64,000 nucleotides of DNA from Marsupella aquatica (taxonomy: Eukaryota > Marchantiophyta). Location of the stretch: positions 4,836,001 to 4,900,000 of the forward strand of contig OZ316897.1 of NCBI GenBank assembly GCA_973895155.1. Reading direction: 5' to 3'. The notes beneath the pieces are model-generated. The model saw nothing but the letters and a program-made list of their open reading frames with translations. It ran no database searches and was not told where the DNA came from. Below, one piece after another: positions 42,455 to 54,379 of the stretch (positions within the stretch are counted from its first letter, which is position 1; each line of letters starts with the position of its first letter). The position numbers and the translations under genes are program-made.

Positions 42455-45010
42455 TCATCTTTGAGGTTCCTGGAAACTGTCAGATTCACTTTGCTTATCC
42501 CTAATCTCCTGCTTCACGGCTGCCATTGCTAATTCCACTTCTTGCCGACGTACATCAACTCTACGCTGTCGGTCAATTTCAACTGCAGCTTCCGCAGATT
42601 GCTTCATCCTCCTCCACATCCTTCTCTCCACTTGCTTTTCCACTGGGACCCAACCTGGACTCAGAGCACCCTTTGGACCTCTAGGGCTCAGATCTCTATC
42701 GCTGTTGGCTTCGTCGTCCAGCACAGTTGATTCAGTGGAGAGCAGAGTCCAGTCTTCTGAGCCAATCACTGTCGAGCCATTTTTGGAATGTGGTAGTCCT
42801 TCTGCCGTCTCAGAATCGAGATTCAGAGGGTCTGCAATCATACGGTGGTTACTAAAAGAGAATTCGGGTAGAGTTTCATCTGGCGGGCAACGCACTTCTT
42901 CGACGACCTCTGCTTCACAATAATCATCGTCATTAGCGGGTAAAAGAGTCTTGCAATCCTCCTCACCCGAGTTGACTGGCTTAGCCCAAACCTTGCCAAA
43001 AGCGCTTGTACCTCGTGGAAGGACATCCTCATCTTCATTGCTTTGAGATCTGCTTATCTCAAAACGGACTGCTCCTACCTTTCTAGCGTTTCCTGCCAAT
43101 ATCTCAAGTCTGTATTTCTGGAATTTTTCCTTGTTATCCTCTTGATGATCGGTTTCATTATCACGACGATCCGGAGCGTCTTCAGCTTCTGCCTTCTCGA
43201 GGACAATAACAATGCTCTCCCCTGTCCGTGGTATGTATCCAAATGCTTCGCACACAAAGCCCGACACAGTCTCGTACCGGTAAGGACCCTCTGGCATCTT
43301 GACTTCGAGAGCCTCCGAAAGGTCCTCAATATGGGTGTTCGCGTCCACATCAAACACCCCATCAGCTCTTTGCACCACATAACCCGTCTTTTTCCGAATT
43401 TCTTCCTTCGAGTCGTTCTCGTCAAAGATTTCGCCAACAATTTCTTCCACAACGTCCTCTAGAGTAACAATACCAACAGCACCACCGTACTCATTCAAAA
43501 CGATGGCCATGTGAACCTTCCTGATGCGAAATTCTCTCAGAAGATTCCAGACAGACATAGAATCAGGGACAAAATATGCAGGTCTGTGGGCAATCCGCCC
43601 CACTGTTAGTCTTTGCAAAACCTTAACTTGTTCAGAATCATAGTCGATGTAGTCAAGCATGTCCATTGCATATGCTATGCCAACAATATTATCAACGCGG
43701 CGTTCATAAACTGGCGTTCTAGAATACTGATGCTTGACCCAATAATCCCTGAACTCCATCAAGGTAGATTCAGCATCAATAGCAACAACATCAACTAAAG
43801 GGGTCATCACTTCACGAACAAACGTGTCCTTAATCTCCAGTACATTTTCAATCATATCCTGCTCTTCTTCTTCAATTGCTCCACTTAGCTCTGCTCCTCT
43901 GAGCATCAACTTCAATTCCTCCTCGCTCACAAATGGTTCCCCGGAGCTCTTCAACCCTAAAAACTTGAGCAGAGCCATGGACAGAGCAGTCACAACACGA
44001 CCAACTGGATAAAGTATGACTGACAACCATGCAACAGGCCGCACCGCAAACCGTGCAACTTTGGTGGCATTGTGGACGGCTATGCTTTTTGGAGCAATTT
44101 CTGTCACGAGAAGAATAACAACAGTCATGACTCCAGTGGCTGCAGTGACTCCTGCTTCGCCGAAAAGAGAGGTAGCTGCATCAGTGACTAAAGCAGTCGC
44201 TGCAATATTGACAACAGTCGTTCCAATTAGTATAGTTGTCAGGAAACGAGTGACATCTTGGGAAAGTAGCCGAAAAACACCTCCCTCCCCTTCCTTCTCA
44301 GCAAGTTCCCGGACCTTCCATGGCCAAAGAGTCATTATGGATGTCTCAGCCATCGAGAAAAAGGCCGACAGCCCAAGTAAAGCTGAGAGGAGTACGCCTT
44401 GGTCCTTGAAAACGGCCAGAGTTTGTAAAACTTTCGGCCATACGGATCCCTTGTAGTCCCTTGCGCGCTCACCAAGCATCAGGAGAACACTGCTGTCCGT
44501 GGCTGCATGAGTCGTTCCTGCACCCAGCAGACAAGCTATGCAAGCCGTCGCACAGCACAAAGCGAAGACACGGCCCAGGGCAACCATGGCAAATTGCGAA
44601 ATTCTCGAATCAAGTACACCGCCGATTTTACTGGTAAGTACCTCCTCGTCCGGGTTTTTCAAGGATTGTAAGCTTGTCTCCGTGTCGTTCTCCAGAACAT
44701 TTGACCTAATTCCGTCTTGCATTTTCATAATACCCTTATTGTAATCCTTCCAAATGCCGGCGTGCATACCGAAATGTGTGCTCTCACGCTTTCTCCGCCC
44801 TGAATGCTTTCCTGACCCTGAGGAGCCGGTCCATCTACATGACTTTGGTCTGGAATAGAAGACATTCCCGCTGCTGTGTCCACAAAGAGAGCAAGCATTT
44901 CGAAATCCCATCGACAAACTACGACCCCCAAGACAGATCGTACCTGCATTCGGGGACTCCATGAACGTTTTGATACTAGTTGCTGCAGATAATATGCGCA
45001 GCGAGGCCAT
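42455..45010 (-). CDS. Chloroplast MGR8/9-like DUF21-CBS-CorC_HlyC ion transporter, 851 aa
   Basis: One uninterrupted reading frame. The N-terminus (about residues 1-70) is rich in Ser, Arg and Gly and poor in acidic residues, as in plastid transit peptides. Hydrophobic segments follow near 140-165 and in a DUF21/CNNM domain at about 203-385, containing FFSMAETSIM and TEIAPKSIAVHN. A CBS pair lies at about 400-530 (REVMTPLVDVVAID; NEYGGAVGIVTLEDVVEEI) and a CorC_HlyC domain at about 545-640. A hydrophilic tail of about 200 residues with a coiled-coil-like end is unusual for bacterial CorC. Arabidopsis relatives are the chloroplast DUF21 proteins At3g13070 and At1g55930, which I recall as MGR8/MGR9, implicated in chloroplast Mg2+ transport. 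Lack of introns contrasts with the intron-rich neighbours. Start chosen as the first ATG giving a transit-like N-terminus. Confidence 0.92.
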   Translation of the reverse strand: MASLRILSAATSIKTFMESPNAGTICLGGRSLSMGFRNACSLCGHSSGNVFYSRPKSCRWTGSSGSGKHSGRRKRESTHFGMHAGIWKDYNKGIMKMQDGIRSNVLENDTETSLQSLKNPDEEVLTSKIGGVLDSRISQFAMVALGRVFALCCATACIACLLGAGTTHAATDSSVLLMLGERARDYKGSVWPKVLQTLAVFKDQGVLLSALLGLSAFFSMAETSIMTLWPWKVRELAEKEGEGGVFRLLSQDVTRFLTTILIGTTVVNIAATALVTDAATSLFGEAGVTAATGVMTVVILLVTEIAPKSIAVHNATKVARFAVRPVAWLSVILYPVGRVVTALSMALLKFLGLKSSGEPFVSEEELKLMLRGAELSGAIEEEEQDMIENVLEIKDTFVREVMTPLVDVVAIDAESTLMEFRDYWVKHQYSRTPVYERRVDNIVGIAYAMDMLDYIDYDSEQVKVLQRLTVGRIAHRPAYFVPDSMSVWNLLREFRIRKVHMAIVLNEYGGAVGIVTLEDVVEEIVGEIFDENDSKEEIRKKTGYVVQRADGVFDVDANTHIEDLSEALEVKMPEGPYRYETVSGFVCEAFGYIPRTGESIVIVLEKAEAEDAPDRRDNETDHQEDNKEKFQKYRLEILAGNARKVGAVRFEISRSQSNEDEDVLPRGTSAFGKVWAKPVNSGEEDCKTLLPANDDDYCEAEVVEEVRCPPDETLPEFSFSNHRMIADPLNLDSETAEGLPHSKNGSTVIGSEDWTLLSTESTVLDDEANSDRDLSPRGPKGALSPGWVPVEKQVERRMWRRMKQSAEAAVEIDRQRRVDVRRQEVELAMAAVKQEIRDKQSESDSFQEPQR

Positions 45011-46478
45011 TAAATTGACTGTCCTTTCAGTTGTTCACTGTTTCGTGACCGAGAGAGTGCGGTCTACTCGAATTGAGCTGCCTGCACTTCTTCATCCACG
45101 CTGTTCAAGACGGCGACTCCAGAGACCAACGAATCCCTGTTGTTGGCTCCATGACATCGCACCCGTCGACGACCAGCTCCTACAAGGCCTTCCACGCTCA
45201 CGCACCGGCGAGGTTCAAGATCAGGCATTTTCAGCCACACTGCAATGCTTTTGGGTCCCCACTCCCCAGCTTCGTGGGAACAACTTAACAACTTCAGATT
45301 TCTCCTGGAAGGAAGTCACAACTCACAACTCAGCATCTTCGCAGTCTCCAATACAAAATTGCTCCCTTACATCAATGACACCTGGTGTTGGGTCTCATGA
45401 TCTCATCCCACCCCGCCACCCCGCCACCCCGGGTTGTCGGGTCCAGGCGAGGGAGGGAGCCTTTAAAGTTTCAAGGGAGGAAGTGGGGGCGGGAGGAAGT
45501 GGGGGCGGGGGGGTCTGAAGGCGCGGAGGGAGGTAGGGTTCAGTCGGAGGGAGGTAGGGCTCAGTCGGGGCGTGGGGAGAACAGGAGGGTTCCATAATGC
45601 CAACAGTGTCTGAACCGGATAATGCATTGATGCCGATGGTACAGCAGAGGGATTTTTCATTTTTGACCGGGGCGCGGGGAGGGTTTGATCGTCGGCTGAC
45701 GCGACACGCGCGCCGTCGAGACGTGGCAGCAGGAGTCGGCCGGCGCGTTCGGCACTCTTGGGCCACGCTCGGGATCCGGCGGAGGAGTTGGCGGGGCACG
45801 AAGGCATGGCAAGTCGTGCCGTCCAGGCAAGCCGGGTCGCGCTCGTCGGACCGTCGCTCATCGCCGGCGCGGCGATAGTCGGGGCATCGTCGAGGGCGAA
45901 TGAGGAGGCCGCGGCGGGAGTCAGCTACAGTCGGGGGATGGGGGTTAATGCGGCGGCGTCGTGGCGGGGAAGAGAGTAGTGTAGGGGTAGGGACGAATTG
46001 TTGTCGACATATTCCTTTGCGGCTTTTCCGTTTCCATTTGTCGCACCCAACGCAGCGCGCCACTTTGAAAGACAACCATGGCAAATTTTGGCGCAACCTC
46101 TTACAATAGCTTTTATTTGATGCCGATTCTTATTATAGTTTCTGATGATGATGATCGATGGTTTTGATGATATTTTGATGATAATGATCGATGATTTTGA
46201 TGAGGATCGATGATTTTGATGAGGATTTCTGATTGACGGCACTGCTCTCCCGTCTGTCTCTCAGTAGCAATTCTCTCTGTGAAATTTTGCTCGCCCTCTG
46301 TTCTCTCTTCCCATCTGTATTTCAGTAGTCATTTTCTCCTTGTGGTTGTCACGTACAGTTCAGTAGTAGCAAGAGAATCAACTGAGCAACGAGGCTTTTG
46401 CATTCGGCCAAGCAGACCAGAGCAGGGCAGGGCAGGGCTTGCAACTCGGTTATCATTTCGTTGGAGTAGTTGTTGGAG
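45011..46478. promoter_or_regulatory. Divergent promoter region between MGR8/9-like gene and ispD
   Basis: The two plastid genes start on opposite strands, with 1.47 kb between start codons. About half of this space is the GC-rich repeat at 45387-46108. Remaining parts near 45011-45380 and 46110-46478 are likely leaders and core promoters. A GATGAT-rich stretch with gatcgatg words lies at 46140-46230. No clear TATA box was found. Confidence 0.5.
45387..46108 (+). repeat. GC-rich dispersed repeat, copy A (CpG-rich)
   Basis: It matches copy B at 54380-54850 plus 56130-56600 in the same order and orientation. Best shared parts are the start (gggtctcatg...ctcatccca), a central ggtttg-tc-t-ggct block near 45685, and the last about 130 bp ending gcaacctctta. 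This copy keeps very many CpG dinucleotides. The minus strand is open for 233 codons, but that product looks compositional. Confidence 0.8.
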
Positions 46479-49400
46479 ATGGCCGCGGTTTCAGCTACGA
46501 TCGTGGGTGCTGCTCTCGGTTCCGTTGCTGCGCGGCAGACGGCTGCAACCCAGGTGTGCATCTCGATGGGAGGCCATAACAAGCGCTCGTTGAGAGATTC
46601 GACTGTTCCGTGCCCTTCCGCAATTTCTTCCATATCAGGTGGGTTTCCCGTGTTCGTATACCGTGGTAGAAGTGGTGTTCGTATGTACTGTAGTAGAACT
46701 AGCTCGGGAATTCCGTTCTTGTATGAATTGCTATGCTGTGCCATGCCATGTCAGAGTCGGCAAGGGAGGAGAGGAGCATTAGGTGGAGCAAGCACCGCCT
46801 CCAACGGCGTTGTGCTGTTGCAGAAAAAGCAGAAGAAAATGGTGCAGCGGAAGTGGTAAGTGATTTGACTTCAGCCTGCTTGCTGTGCTATCTTGTCGAT
46901 CATTTTGTGTTGACTTCCTGCGCCAGCCCGTTTCATGTTTTGTCGACTTTAAATTGTCCTCTGTCAAGATGAGCAAGTAAGTGTGTACCTCTCCGGACTG
47001 GAATTTTGAATACTTCCGTCAATCGAAATACCTGGTGGACGTATGCAGCCTGGTCAAATTTGAATAGTTCGTTTAGCGGAACACTGCTCTTCCCTTTTGT
47101 TTCATTGTTTTTCATATGAAAGCGAGCACTAACAAAAGTTTGCTGTCAGGTCGTTCCCGAAAAGAGTGTTTCAGTTATACTCCTAGCTGGAGGGAAGGGA
47201 AAGCGTATGGGGGTAAAACTTCTCTCCTGCTCTCTATCAGCACCTTCAGTTTGCCTTCCCTGAAGATGAGTAGTGTTGGTGCTTATTTGATGCAATGTCG
47301 TAATGCACGCCAAAATTTCATGGATTTGGAATTCTAAGAGGAGATACAGACGGAGTATTTTGCTGAAGCTGGCATGGTCGTGTTGTGGTGCAGGCGAATA
47401 TCCCCAAGCAATATCTACCTTTGCTAGGCCTACCCATTGCTTTGCACAGGTAAACGCTTTCCACTGCATGGTTGTGGATAATGTAATTATGTCAGTGGTT
47501 CTTTCGTACAATGTTTATTATCACTCTTCTTACTATCTCCTTGGAATTGAAGATTACAGGTTTGTCAGTTGCGGATATTATGGTTCATTGTTGTTGATTG
47601 TGGAGCATACTGACCTGGACATCGTCAACGGAATTGGTTCTTTAGATTTTCTCATGTTCGCAACTGGAAAGTACAGCTGCAACTCGACTGAGATTAAACT
47701 GACATCAAGTTGACACTCTGAATTTGCAGTTTTCACACCTTCGCCAGCATGCCAGAAGTAGTGGAGATTGTTGTCGTCTGCGACCCTTCGTATCAAGACA
47801 TTTTCGAAGGTTAGCGAAAGCATCTGTAATTTTCAGAAGAGAATAAGAGAAGGAAACCCTTCGGGTGGTCGAGTTTGACTTCTTAAGAAAAAAGAAATGA
47901 GATGCGCATTCAACTCTTGCAGAAGCGAACGTTGGTATTCCCGTAAAATTTGCGCTGCCTGGGAATGCACGCCAAGATTCAGTGCGAAGCGGGCTTCAGG
48001 TGAGAAACTCTCATGCCTCACGTCACAGCGACTATTTTTTCTGAATGAACTTGTCTGTATTGAAAATTGGACACGCATAACAATTGACCCAAAATTATAT
48101 AGTCAAGCTGAATTATTGAGAGTCTTCCTTTTAATGACGCACACACATCCCACAAACACACATGCCCTGTGGGTAAGAGATGCCAGATTGAATGATTTGC
48201 AGAGTTGCCATGGCCATCGTGGGTATCGGAGATGATCATCCTTTGTAGAATCAGCAACTCCAGGAACAGTGTCCTTGACAGAGATGAGGGGAGAATTAAG
48301 ACCTGCGACTTTCTCGTTTTTGCAGGAAATTAGCAAGTCATCCAAACTTGCCTGCATACATGACTCTGCAAGACCTCTTGTTCGAACAAAAGATATTCTG
48401 AAGGTAGGTGTGTAGTAATCAATTGCTTTCGCTTCCTGAATCCTTAACGTGACTGTGACGTGATACACATGTCGTTGTTTTAAGTATATCATCTGTGCAC
48501 TTTATCCTTGGTTGATGACAAGAGACTTACTGGTAAGTTGTTGTCTGCTCTAGGTAATCAAAGATGCTTGGATTACTGGTGCGGCAATGCTTGGAGTACC
48601 TGTAAAGGCAACCATCAAGGAGGTGCGCAAAAGATCACAAATCATGAAAGCGATTGAACGAAGCTTGATAGTACTAAGATTAAGCATTGGGCTTCTAGTT
48701 TACTTGAGTAGGAATTTCGAACTGACATGGCTGTAGAATACTTCTAAATTCAAGATACTTGGTGTTTGCCTTTTCATTTTCTCAGGCAGGACAGGATCTC
48801 TTTGTGACGAAGACTTTGGACAGACGGGCTCTGTGGGAAATGCAAACACCTCAGGTATGACAATCCTTGCTACACCAATTGACAATTGTAGGAATGTACA
48901 GAATTTGACTAGGATCCAGCTTCTTTCCAGGTCGATTGCAGGCCTAAGTTTGATCTCTTTCATCGCTTTTGACAGGTCATTGAGCCGCAATTGCTACGTA
49001 GGGGTTTTGAGCTCGTAGAGCGGTAAGTGAAGCAGTCCATATGACACGTGTTCCCCTTCTCTTCTTGTTTGGTGGACCATGGAGGTCTATGAAGACGAAC
49101 GCAGTGTCTAACCTGGTCGGATGTTTTAAATTTCAGAGAAGGTTATGAGGTGACTGATGATGTATCCATAGTGGAGTACTTGAAGCATCCCGTGCTAATA
49201 ACAGAAGGATCGTACACAAATCTTAAGGTCAGATCTATAACCTCCGTCCTTGTCGACCAATTATCTGCACCTGGAAATTTTGGTTTTTCCCCATTGTGAA
49301 GTCTTTTTTCATTTGTTAAGGTGAAACCCCTTTTTCTTGGGTTTCCTTCACCGTACTACATTCTGAGTTCGTGGATTTTGATCACAGATTACAACACCAG

Positions 49401-49486
49401 ATGATTTGATCGTTGCTGAAAGAATACTTCATCAAAGTACACCGACAGTTGTGGCTGCCTTCACCGCCACACCAGTTGTTGTGTAA
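46479..49486 (+). CDS. ispD: 2-C-methyl-D-erythritol 4-phosphate cytidylyltransferase, plastid, 12 exons
   Basis: Exons: 46479-46638, 46755-46855, 47150-47212, 47394-47449, 47730-47809, 47923-47999, 48326-48403, 48554-48622, 48786-48854, 48976-49022, 49137-49227, 49388-49486, giving 329 aa. All boundaries are GT-AG and all joins keep frame. The enzyme makes CDP-methylerythritol from MEP and CTP, the third step of the plastid MEP isoprenoid pathway. The nucleotide-binding motif is [14 protein letters not shown] followed by [10 protein letters not shown]. Other family blocks are [32 protein letters not shown] and [14 protein letters not shown]. The ending [14 protein letters not shown] is also diagnostic. 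About 85 N-terminal residues precede the domain and suit a transit peptide. The length is slightly above Arabidopsis ISPD (about 300 aa). An AATAAA at 49542-49547 is a plausible polyadenylation signal. Confidence 0.96.
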
Positions 49487-49541
49487 AAGTTACTGCTCAC
49501 TTGCAGCTTCCCCTGCATTATGACGTCTAGCTGCCGGATAG

Positions 49542-49547
49542 AATAAA
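49542..49547 (+). terminator. Candidate polyadenylation signal of ispD
   Basis: AATAAA 56 bp after the ispD stop codon, in an A-rich context. Confidence 0.55.
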
Positions 49548-52500
49548 AAGAAAAACTACAGTGGCAACTACGTTGTATGCGTGTGAACGTTGGGTGCAGC
49601 TTGTGTACACCAATGATTTGAAGTGACATGAACTCCAAGGTTCACAGAGCCCCAATTGAGGCAAGGGACGAAAGTTTAGGAGGAGGGAAAACAACTATCG
49701 TAAAGTATAATGAAGCGATTGAGAGATCAATGGCTGAAATACTATGGTAGCTTCTAGATAGGTTATCCTATTTGGTTGCATTTATACGTCATTCTTTAGC
49801 GATCAGGTCTACATATGAACCACTAAATGTATTAAAGCGCCTGCATCCAACTTGGGACGAACCAGTTGCCTGTTGAGGTGAATCGATGCTCGTCATGTGT
49901 AAGACACCAAAGAGATTTTGGGAAAAGGCTTCCCTACATATAACCACTACTTTAGTGGTAAAAACTCATGTCACATCAAATTAATTTGTGACTAACCTCT
50001 TCAGGCAGCTTGGAAGTTAATGAGAAATCTAGAGTTTCAAAGGGTCCCGTCACTACTATATGGAGATTGCATTTGACTCAGAAAGCTCTTGTTTTTAGTT
50101 ATCATTGACTCTTTGATTTACTTTATGAGAGTAGATTTTAAATTTTGTTTAGAATTTGGAGGGGCCCCAATTAATTTCTTTCAAAAATAAGTTTTGAATT
50201 CAACTTTTTGTTTACGTGCTTTGGTAGTGGGAGACTTCCAGAATGTTCAGAAGTAAGTGTTGGATTCAATTTTTTGGTTACATGTTTTGGTAGCGGGAGT
50301 CTTCCAGAATGTTGTATATGTTAAAACTGCAGGTACAGGAACAGTGAGTCTTGCAAGGTTCAGGCCAATGATCTCCCATTATTCCATCAATTGGGCAAGA
50401 TCTTAAGTTTATCTTTGGTTACAACTACAGTAGATGTTTTACCTTGTCCACTTTGACTCCAATATAATGCACACAATTGTGTCTCATGAATTGCCCTAGT
50501 GAACTCTCTAAAAATACAAGTACCTACATTGTTCACCATAATTGGTGTTACTCACACTAATTCAAGTGTCAATTTTCAGGGTCAACTCTTGATTTAGCAT
50601 TAGTCACACTAAGTTAATCATAACACTATTTTTGTGCGCCTAAATTAATGTTGCTGTGGCCCAGAGAGGCATGGATATGTGGTAGCTCACTCGAGTTGAG
50701 ACTTGCCAAGACCACAACCCCGTCAAGCAAATATCCGATTGCATCCATTGACGCCTCGATTTTGCATGAATTGAAAACCACCACAACACCGGTAAAAAAC
50801 CGTCAAAAATAGAAACAAAAATTCTTGATGCCTTGTGAACTTGCCAAATAAACTTTTTGTTTTCTAAACCAGAGGACAACAACTTCAATCAGCACCACAA
50901 TTCAAGCAGTATGCTCATCCCTTGCGGCCATTTTGGTCACGACCATCCCAATCTCATCCTGGAGCAGAATAGCCTCACTCCAACATTGAACTACTTGCTT
51001 CTTGGCTTTGATTTGGCGATGGGTGCAGTTGGTGGCCATGATCAACTCTTAACCAAAGAACACTGCTACCTATGAGCCATGAGCTCACCTAGCTTGAGGC
51101 CAATAGTTGGGGCGAAGTTTGACAGCAAGTTGTTAGAGAAAGTGCCTGGGGCAAAAGGGTTTGGGGGGAGTTGGTCCCCATCATGATGAGGCTAGGGGTA
51201 GGATTTTGCAGATCCTCCAGACAGTCCTCCTGAGACTGTTCAATGGGCACCCGACTAGGGTCGCCAAGCGCAGGTTGACGATGCTGGTGGGATCAGCAGT
51301 TGCTAAGGAAGGGGACCTCGCCTGATTTGGGGTCGGAGATAGAGAGGCAGTCTGAAAGGAAGAAAATCCGTCGTCCACAGCTGGTTCCATGGTGGTTTTT
51401 GGAACACCCCAGGGTTGTGGCTATGGCCTTGTTTAGTGCATCCAAAGCCGTAATGATTGCATCCTTCTCGGATGGAGGAGGGATCAACTTGGCAACCAGA
51501 CTTTAGTTGTTAGCAGCCCACGCGGCTACAAGGTTCCTAGCTTAGGGCTAGGGGCTTTGGTCTGTCAGGAACACCCACTTGGAGTCAATGATCTTTGGTA
51601 CATTGCACCATGAAAGGTCCTCCCAATAAATTTGGCTGTACAGCTCAAGGATTATTTTGGTATGGCTCACCATATGTGCCTTGCCCCCGGTGTACAAGGT
51701 CTTCTTTTTTTGTTCCATCTCCTTGTGGAACTTGGGGAAGAAGGAAGCCCACTTGTTTGTCGGGTAATTCTCCACCTGAATTACATTGCCACAAAGATCT
51801 TCTCTTGCGGCTCCATAGTGGTGTTTCTTCCACCAAGTGCCCGTTGTCGCGATGACTTAGAGTAAGGGCTACCTTGGGTAAGCGACTTGCTTCTGGATGT
51901 GATTGGGTCAAACAACAAGCATATTTTGGAGCTCGCTCTCAAACTCCTTTATTTTCAGTTTCCTCTTTCAACTCACAATGGTTGCCCTCAAGTAGGCCAC
52001 CAGTGAGAGTCTGATCACTGGTCCCTGCGGTGGGCCACTACCTATCTCCCATGAAGCTCACTACCCCTTGAGTAGCTATCACTTCACAAATCCACGAAAT
52101 AACTCACCACCTTAAGCTCTCATACTCAAAACTCCAACTTTACCTCTAACTCACTAGTTCTCGCCACTAGCAAGCCAAATCCAAATCTCTACAATTCATA
52201 ATTGGTAACTCATATCTCTAGAATTGGTAAGACACTAGAACCATCTTAGCATCTGAACCGGATTTTTTATGAACTCCCTATTGAGCCAAAGCCGAGCCCG
52301 TATATACTCGTCAAGCACCAAAAAAGTTGGGCCCCAGGCTACGGTGATAGTTTGATCCACGAGGACTTCTACCCAAGTTTGAGCTTGAATAGGTTGAGGG
52401 GCTGGGATTGCGGATATACGACCCAAGCCTGGGGATCATTGGATTTCCATAGGACCGGGGATGAAGAAGGAGCCGCTCCTACGGCAACAACCCCAGAAGG

Positions 52501-53604
52501 ATTAGCAATATGGTCATAAAACTGCATGATTGTGCGAGTGGGAGCGCCAATGCTGGAGATTAGTTGGGGACTTGGGAGCTTAGGGCTTCCACAAAATGGC
52601 AAGAGTGCAAATGAGAAAGGGAAGGAGATTGCATTTTTTATACCCTTCTGTGTTCTTCCCAAACATTCACCCATGCCATAATGAGTGAGCAACTGTACTT
52701 GATCGTGATTAGACCTCCATTCTTTGGGGTCCAAGTCCAACCATGAGTGGAATCCGCTCTAGAATCCAATGTGTGGATCCAAGTTTGACAACCATTATGT
52801 ACCCCTACTCATGCTATACTTCAGGTGTTGTGCAGCCAGTTTGGGGTGTTAACTCTCAACTAACCTATTCCTGACCTAATCATCATTTCAAAACAAATCT
52901 TGTCATTATTCTAATTGTTAGGGATTGACTCAAGTTCTTGGCTTTAGTTAGTTTGGCCTTACTAGGGTTGGTTGACCATTGGTTAGTTTATGATAAGATC
53001 CACTTATTTAGGCCCACACATCTTAGTTCCCCTTGGGGGGAATAGGTTGGAGGGAGATCTTTCTCTCTCATTTTTCACATGTACTTTCTCATGAGCTATG
53101 GATCTTTCAAGAGTTTCTCCATTATGGTGTCTTGTTGGTGTAGTGTGAGATTGAGTGCTCTCATGTTCAGCATTGTTGCCTAGTTTGGAGCTGAAGGCTT
53201 CTTACACTAATAACTACGTATTTCTACAACTACTTATGGCGTACAAAATCCAGAGGAGCTTGCATTAGCATATAGGGGCTGCCCCATTGGCATCATAGGA
53301 GGCATGTTGGCAATGGTCATCTCAAGAAAAGAACCCCCTAATTACTCCATACTTTATTGTCTGCATCCAATGCACATATATTAATGATTCAAATTGACAT
53401 GCCCAATTCCAAGCTTGACAGACCCTAAGTAAGTTGAACATTGGTTGGGCCACACCATCGCAAGAGACATGAGATATTAGAAGGAGCCAAATATCCGTCA
53501 AGGATACATTCTATTAAGGCCCCCTTCCCTCCCCCACCCAACCTTGGCAACGTTCCTCCTGCTTCCAAGAGTCGTGTCTCTTGCCCCTAAAGCCATGTAT
53601 ACTT
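49548..53604. other. Intergenic DNA with possible transposon debris
   Basis: No intact gene. A near-duplicate phrase (gaattcaac/ggattcaat-tttttg-tac-tg-tttggtag-ggga-cttccagaatgtt) occurs at about 50195-50245 and 50260-50312. On the minus strand at 50640-52740, open pieces of 60-120 codons with coding-like composition follow one another in different frames. They resemble a decayed element, but I cannot assign a family. Confidence 0.35.
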
Positions 53605-54120
53605 CTGGTAACCCCAATTTTTGGTTACTTTAATTAAGATTTCTACTTAAAGTTGTCGCGGCCACTTACTTGGCTTTGGCCGCCCCAATGTCGAGACCCT
53701 ATGGGAGAATAGCACGGCTTGGCTGACTTTCCAATGGCCCTTTTTTGCCACCCCTTGCAACTTGGAACCCCATTGGTAACCCCAATTTTGATTACTTTAA
53801 GCTTAGTTTGCTTAAACTCGCCCTTGGTTGCTTCCTCAGCTTTGGCTGCCCCAATGCTAAGACCCCTTAGAGCAAAGGCACAGCTCAGATCACTTTTCAA
53901 CATACCTTTTTTCTACCCCTTGCATTGGAACCCCATTGGCAACGCTGTTTTTTGGGTTACTTTAAGTCCTTTACTTAAAATTGTTGGAATTGCTTACTTG
54001 GCGTTGGCTGACCCAATGCCAAGACCCCTTGGGCCAATGGCACGGCTCAGCCCACTTTGAAACATACCTTTTTTTTCTACCCCTTGCATGGAACCCCTTG
54101 CCTGGGTAACCACAATCATC
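53605..54120 (+). repeat. Tandem repeat, about 163-bp unit, three copies plus partial
   Basis: Units start near 53605, 53774 and 53936, with a partial near 54100. Each contains ggtaaccccaa-like, ttggctttggc-gcccaatg-aagacccc, gcacggctca and ccccttgca-ttggaacccc segments. Divergence between units is considerable. Confidence 0.8.
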
Positions 54121-54189
54121 CAAGTTTACTTGGCTCCTTACGCTCAAATACCATGCCCCCTTGGGGTGGTGGTGTGGTTTGTAAAAAAA

Positions 54190-54300
54190 TTCAAAATGGA
54201 TGTCAAAAGGAGGTCCCTCATATATATACTTTTGGGGACCTGCCACCTTCGGGCGGCTACCTTTGGTTCCAATATTTTTGCACCCAACCCATGCATATTT
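54190..54300 (+). repeat. Short dispersed repeat, related to 57390-57475
   Basis: Both read ctcatatat-cttttgg-acct-ccacc, then ctttggt-cc-atttttg-c-c-caac. Only about 80 bp are shared. Confidence 0.5.
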
Positions 54301-54379
54301 TAGTGCTAAACAAAATAACGGCAACCGAGGGATTTTTGGGGAGTTGGAACTCGGGGCAAGAAGTTGAGTTAGGGCAAGA

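Noticed and set aside
42542-44964. Several plus-strand ORFs of 60-146 codons
   Set aside because: They are antisense shadows of the MGR8/9-like coding sequence.
45395-46096. 233-codon minus-strand ORF in the GC-rich repeat
   Set aside because: Pro/Arg/Ser-rich with no domain. The matching repeat copy at 54-56 kb does not keep the frame.
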